Of a stretch of DNA of 64,000 nt, positions 61,626 through 64,000 are shown piece by piece. The notes below the pieces were generated by a model that saw nothing but the letters and a program-made list of their open reading frames with translations, ran no database searches and was not told where the DNA came from. This DNA is from Duganella fentianensis (GTDB lineage: Bacteria > Pseudomonadota > Gammaproteobacteria > Burkholderiales > Burkholderiaceae_D): contig NZ_WWCL01000002.1 in the NCBI RefSeq assembly GCF_009857835.1, forward strand, positions 1-64,000. The letters run 5' to 3'. The position numbers and the translations under genes are program-made. Each line of letters opens with the position of its first letter. Position 1 is the stretch's first letter.

Positions 61626-62735
61626 ATGTCAATTTCCAGCACCGAAGAAATCGTCGCCGAATTGCGCGCAGGCCGCATGGTGATTCTGGTCGATGAGGAA
61701 GACCGGGAAAACGAAGGCGATCTGGTGCTCGCGGCGGATTTTGTCACGCCGGAAGCCATTAATTTCATGGTCACGCATGCGCGCGGTCTGGTCTGCCTGA
61801 CCCTGACCGAAGAACGCTGCGACCAGCTGAACCTGTCGATGATGTCGGCCCGTAACGGCACCGCCTTCGGCACCAATTTCACCGTCTCGATCGAAGCGGC
61901 CGAAGGCGTGACCACCGGTATTTCCGCCGCCGACCGCGCCCGCACCATTCAGGTCGCGGTGGACAAGAATACGGAACCTAGCGATATCGTCCAGCCCGGC
62001 CATATCTTCCCGCTGAAAGCGCAAAAAGGCGGCGTGCTGATGCGCGCTGGCCATACCGAAGCCGGTTGCGATCTGACCGCCATGGCGGGCCTGACGCCTG
62101 CCTCGGTGATCTGCGAAATCATGAAGGCCGATGGCACCATGGCACGCCTGCCGGACTTGCTGGAATTTGCCAAAGAACACAATCTGAAGATCGGTACCAT
62201 TGCTGACCTGATCCAGTACCGCAGCCGCAATGAATCGCTGGTGGAAAAAGTCGGCGAGCGCACGCTGAAAACGGCGCAGGGCGAGTTCCGCATGATCGCC
62301 TACCGCGACAAGCCTAGCGGCTCGGCCCACCTGGCGCTCGTGCATGGCGAGATGGACAAGCACAAGGAAACCCTGGTGCGTGTGCACCAGCCAGTGTCGA
62401 TTCTGGATGTGCTGGAATCGGAAGCTACCACTCACTCGTGGAATCTGTCGTCCTCGCTGGCCGCTGTCAAAGCCGCCGAGCGCGGCGTGATCGTGCTGCT
62501 GAACTGCGAAGAAACTGCCGAGCAGTTCTTCTCCCAGTTCGCCGCGCTGGACAAGCCGGAAGTCAAGCCTAAGGGCCGCGCTGCCAGCATGGACCTGCGT
62601 AGCTACGGTATCGGCGCGCAGATACTGCGCGAAGTCGGCGTCTGCAAGATGCAGCTGCTGGCCAGCCCGCGCAAAATGCCATCGATGACGGGCTTCGATC
62701 TGGAAGTGACCGGCTATCTGGCCAAACCTAACTGA
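61626..62735 (+). CDS. ribB: 3,4-DHBP synthase with degenerate GTP cyclohydrolase II domain (RibBX type)
   Basis: The N-terminal half makes 3,4-dihydroxy-2-butanone 4-phosphate from ribulose 5-phosphate: [34 protein letters not shown] and [13 protein letters not shown] are intact. The C-terminal 160 residues keep the GTP cyclohydrolase II outline ([27 protein letters not shown]). The three zinc-binding cysteines (normally C-x10-C-x-C after VRVHSE) are gone: that stretch reads [20 protein letters not shown]. Shewanella RibBX is a known case of the same loss. So this gene probably supplies only DHBP, and a true RibA must be encoded elsewhere. No FMN riboswitch is seen upstream. Confidence 0.93.
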   Translation: MSISSTEEIVAELRAGRMVILVDEEDRENEGDLVLAADFVTPEAINFMVTHARGLVCLTLTEERCDQLNLSMMSARNGTAFGTNFTVSIEAAEGVTTGISAADRARTIQVAVDKNTEPSDIVQPGHIFPLKAQKGGVLMRAGHTEAGCDLTAMAGLTPASVICEIMKADGTMARLPDLLEFAKEHNLKIGTIADLIQYRSRNESLVEKVGERTLKTAQGEFRMIAYRDKPSGSAHLALVHGEMDKHKETLVRVHQPVSILDVLESEATTHSWNLSSSLAAVKAAERGVIVLLNCEETAEQFFSQFAALDKPEVKPKGRAASMDLRSYGIGAQILREVGVCKMQLLASPRKMPSMTGFDLEVTGYLAKPN

Positions 62736-62770
62736 TACACCCACCTTACCCACCTAAAAAGAGGCCTCAC

Positions 62771-63259
62771 ATGACCGTAGGTAGCTATGAAATCAATCTG
62801 TCCGGCGACGGACTGCGCGTCGGCATCGTTCAAGCCCGTTTCAACGAAGACGTTTGCCACGGCCTGCTGTCGGCCTGCCTGGCCGAGCTCAAGCATCTGG
62901 GCGTAGAAGACGAAGACGTTCTGCACGTGACCGTGCCGGGCGCACTGGAAGTGCCACTGGTACTGCAAAAAATGGCAGAATCGCAGCAGTTCGACGCCCT
63001 GATCGCACTGGGCGCCGTGATCCGCGGCGAAACCTATCACTTCGAACTGGTGTCGAATGAATCGGGCGCCGGCATCACCCGCATCGGCCTCGATTATGGT
63101 ATTCCTATCGCTAACGCCATCCTGACCACGGAAAACGATGAGCAGGCGGAAGTGCGTATGGCCGAGAAGGGCGCGGATGCAGCGCGTGTAGCAGTAGAAA
63201 TGGCGAACCTGACCATTGCTCTGGAAGAGCTGAATCAGGATCAGGGCGACGACGAGTAA
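62771..63259 (+). CDS. ribH: 6,7-dimethyl-8-ribityllumazine synthase
   Basis: RibH joins DHBP and the pyrimidinedione made by RibD. The 162-aa protein has [49 protein letters not shown] and [14 protein letters not shown]. It is the last rib gene. A 12-base palindrome, TGCGCCGGCGCA (63292-63303), follows before nusB. Confidence 0.96.
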   Translation: MTVGSYEINLSGDGLRVGIVQARFNEDVCHGLLSACLAELKHLGVEDEDVLHVTVPGALEVPLVLQKMAESQQFDALIALGAVIRGETYHFELVSNESGAGITRIGLDYGIPIANAILTTENDEQAEVRMAEKGADAARVAVEMANLTIALEELNQDQGDDE

Positions 63260-63343
63260 GTTGCGCTGTAAAACGGCCGGATGTGCCGGTATGCGCCGGC
63301 GCATCAGGCCGGATTTTGTAAGAATTGAAGAATAGGTATAACC

Positions 63344-63814
63344 ATGACAGATAAAGCATTGCACGCCAACCCTAGTAAAAACCGTACGCCGCGCCACCGC
63401 GCGCGTGAGTTTGCGTTGCAGGGTTTGTATCAGTGGCTGCTGAATAACGAAGATGCGGCCACCGTGGTCAACAACATCCGTTCCGCGCACGGCTTCGACA
63501 AGGCTGACGGCGACCACTTCTCGGCCCTGCTGTACGGCGCCATCAAGGATTCCGTGGCCCTGCGCGACACCTTCGCACCGCTGGTAGACCGTGGCGTGGC
63601 CGAGCTGTCGCCGATCGAGCACGCTGTGCTGCTGATCGGTGCCTACGAACTGAAGAACAATCTGGAAATTCCATATCGCGTCGTTATCAACGAAGCAGTG
63701 GAACTGACCAAATCGTTCGGCGGTATCGATGGTCACAAATACGTCAACGGCGTGCTGGACAAGCTGGCCGCCAAACTGCGTCCGGAAGAAGTGGCAGCTG
63801 ACAAAAAGCGCTAA
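63344..63814 (+). CDS. nusB: transcription antitermination factor NusB
   Basis: NusB binds boxA RNA with ribosomal protein S10 in rRNA antitermination. The 156-aa protein has [39 protein letters not shown] and [32 protein letters not shown]. The ribH-nusB pairing is common in bacteria. A terminator follows. Confidence 0.96.
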   Translation: MTDKALHANPSKNRTPRHRAREFALQGLYQWLLNNEDAATVVNNIRSAHGFDKADGDHFSALLYGAIKDSVALRDTFAPLVDRGVAELSPIEHAVLLIGAYELKNNLEIPYRVVINEAVELTKSFGGIDGHKYVNGVLDKLAAKLRPEEVAADKKR

Positions 63815-63834
63815 GCCGCGCACTGCCCCGACTC

Positions 63835-63862
63835 AAGCCACCGCCTGCGGTGGCTTTTTTTA
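63835..63862 (+). terminator. nusB terminator
   Basis: AAGCCACCG and its complement form a nine-base stem with a four-base loop, followed by seven T's, 20 bases after the stop codon. The last 140 bases of the window hold no gene. Confidence 0.92.
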
Positions 63863-64000
63863 TGTCTGCGGAGTACCGGCTGGCGCTACCGCCGAGTGCC
63901 TGCGGCGGGGCCGGAACGTTAGGATTTGACTTTATTTAAACGGCAACAGAAAATCGCTTGTTATTTAATTAATGTCGAGGTGGCATTATTGACCAGTTCT

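Overview
The window looks like a chromosomal segment of a betaproteobacterium of the order Burkholderiales, most likely family Oxalobacteraceae (Janthinobacterium/Massilia/Duganella relatives). This is inferred from the G+C-rich housekeeping genes, the tol-pal/cpoB-tRNA-Lys arrangement, the glyA-nrdR-(minor pilins)-rib-nusB order and the protein sequences. No 16S rRNA is present to confirm it. The window opens with a 5S rRNA, the tail of an rRNA operon.

Layout. 1-7.5 kb: 5S rRNA, an orphan CHASE-PAS membrane sensor, a nitronate-monooxygenase-like flavoprotein, a YajQ-family protein, murB, ppnP and the argF-argG arginine pair. 7.6-20.9 kb: a 943-aa cytoplasmic TPR-GAF histidine kinase, rsgA with an overlapping M48 protease, orn, a SEC-C protein, srkA, a 765-aa pure coiled-coil protein, a duplicated outer-membrane barrel, a DUF475 membrane protein and a divergent PAP2 protein. 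21-32.2 kb: an RND efflux adaptor and pump, a FadL-type porin, a cystine-type symporter, a chemoreceptor, YigZ and a TM2 protein. 32.3-40.6 kb: a Suv3-like helicase, an acyltransferase, a lipase-like hydrolase, a VOC protein, an hpf-terC-terB run divergent from an NhaR-type regulator, and a DUF1905 protein.

40.8-45.5 kb is an accessory island with visibly lower G+C, ending at two identical tandem tRNA-Lys genes. It holds a ParE/PaaA2-like toxin-antitoxin pair and a winged-helix-like protein. It also holds a compact unit made of an 11-codon leader ORF with rare codons, an RNA with two mutually exclusive folds, and a 40-codon gene whose ribosome binding site is hidden by one of those folds. Last is a two-gene operon coding for an unrecognised 417-aa protein and a 343-aa protein with a PD-(D/E)XK-like nuclease motif. 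These last two units are the strongest candidates for undescribed biology. No integrase or recognisable att repeat was found.

45.9-64 kb returns to core genes: ybgC-tolQ-tolR-tolA-tolB-pal-cpoB (cell-envelope constriction), an SDR dehydrogenase, a ZTP riboswitch followed by glyA, nrdR, a minor-pilin cluster (pilV, pilW, pilX, short pilY1, pilE, fimT), ribD, ribE, a ribB with a degenerate GTP cyclohydrolase II domain, ribH and nusB. The pilin genes run almost without gaps into ribD, so pilus priming and riboflavin synthesis may share a transcript.
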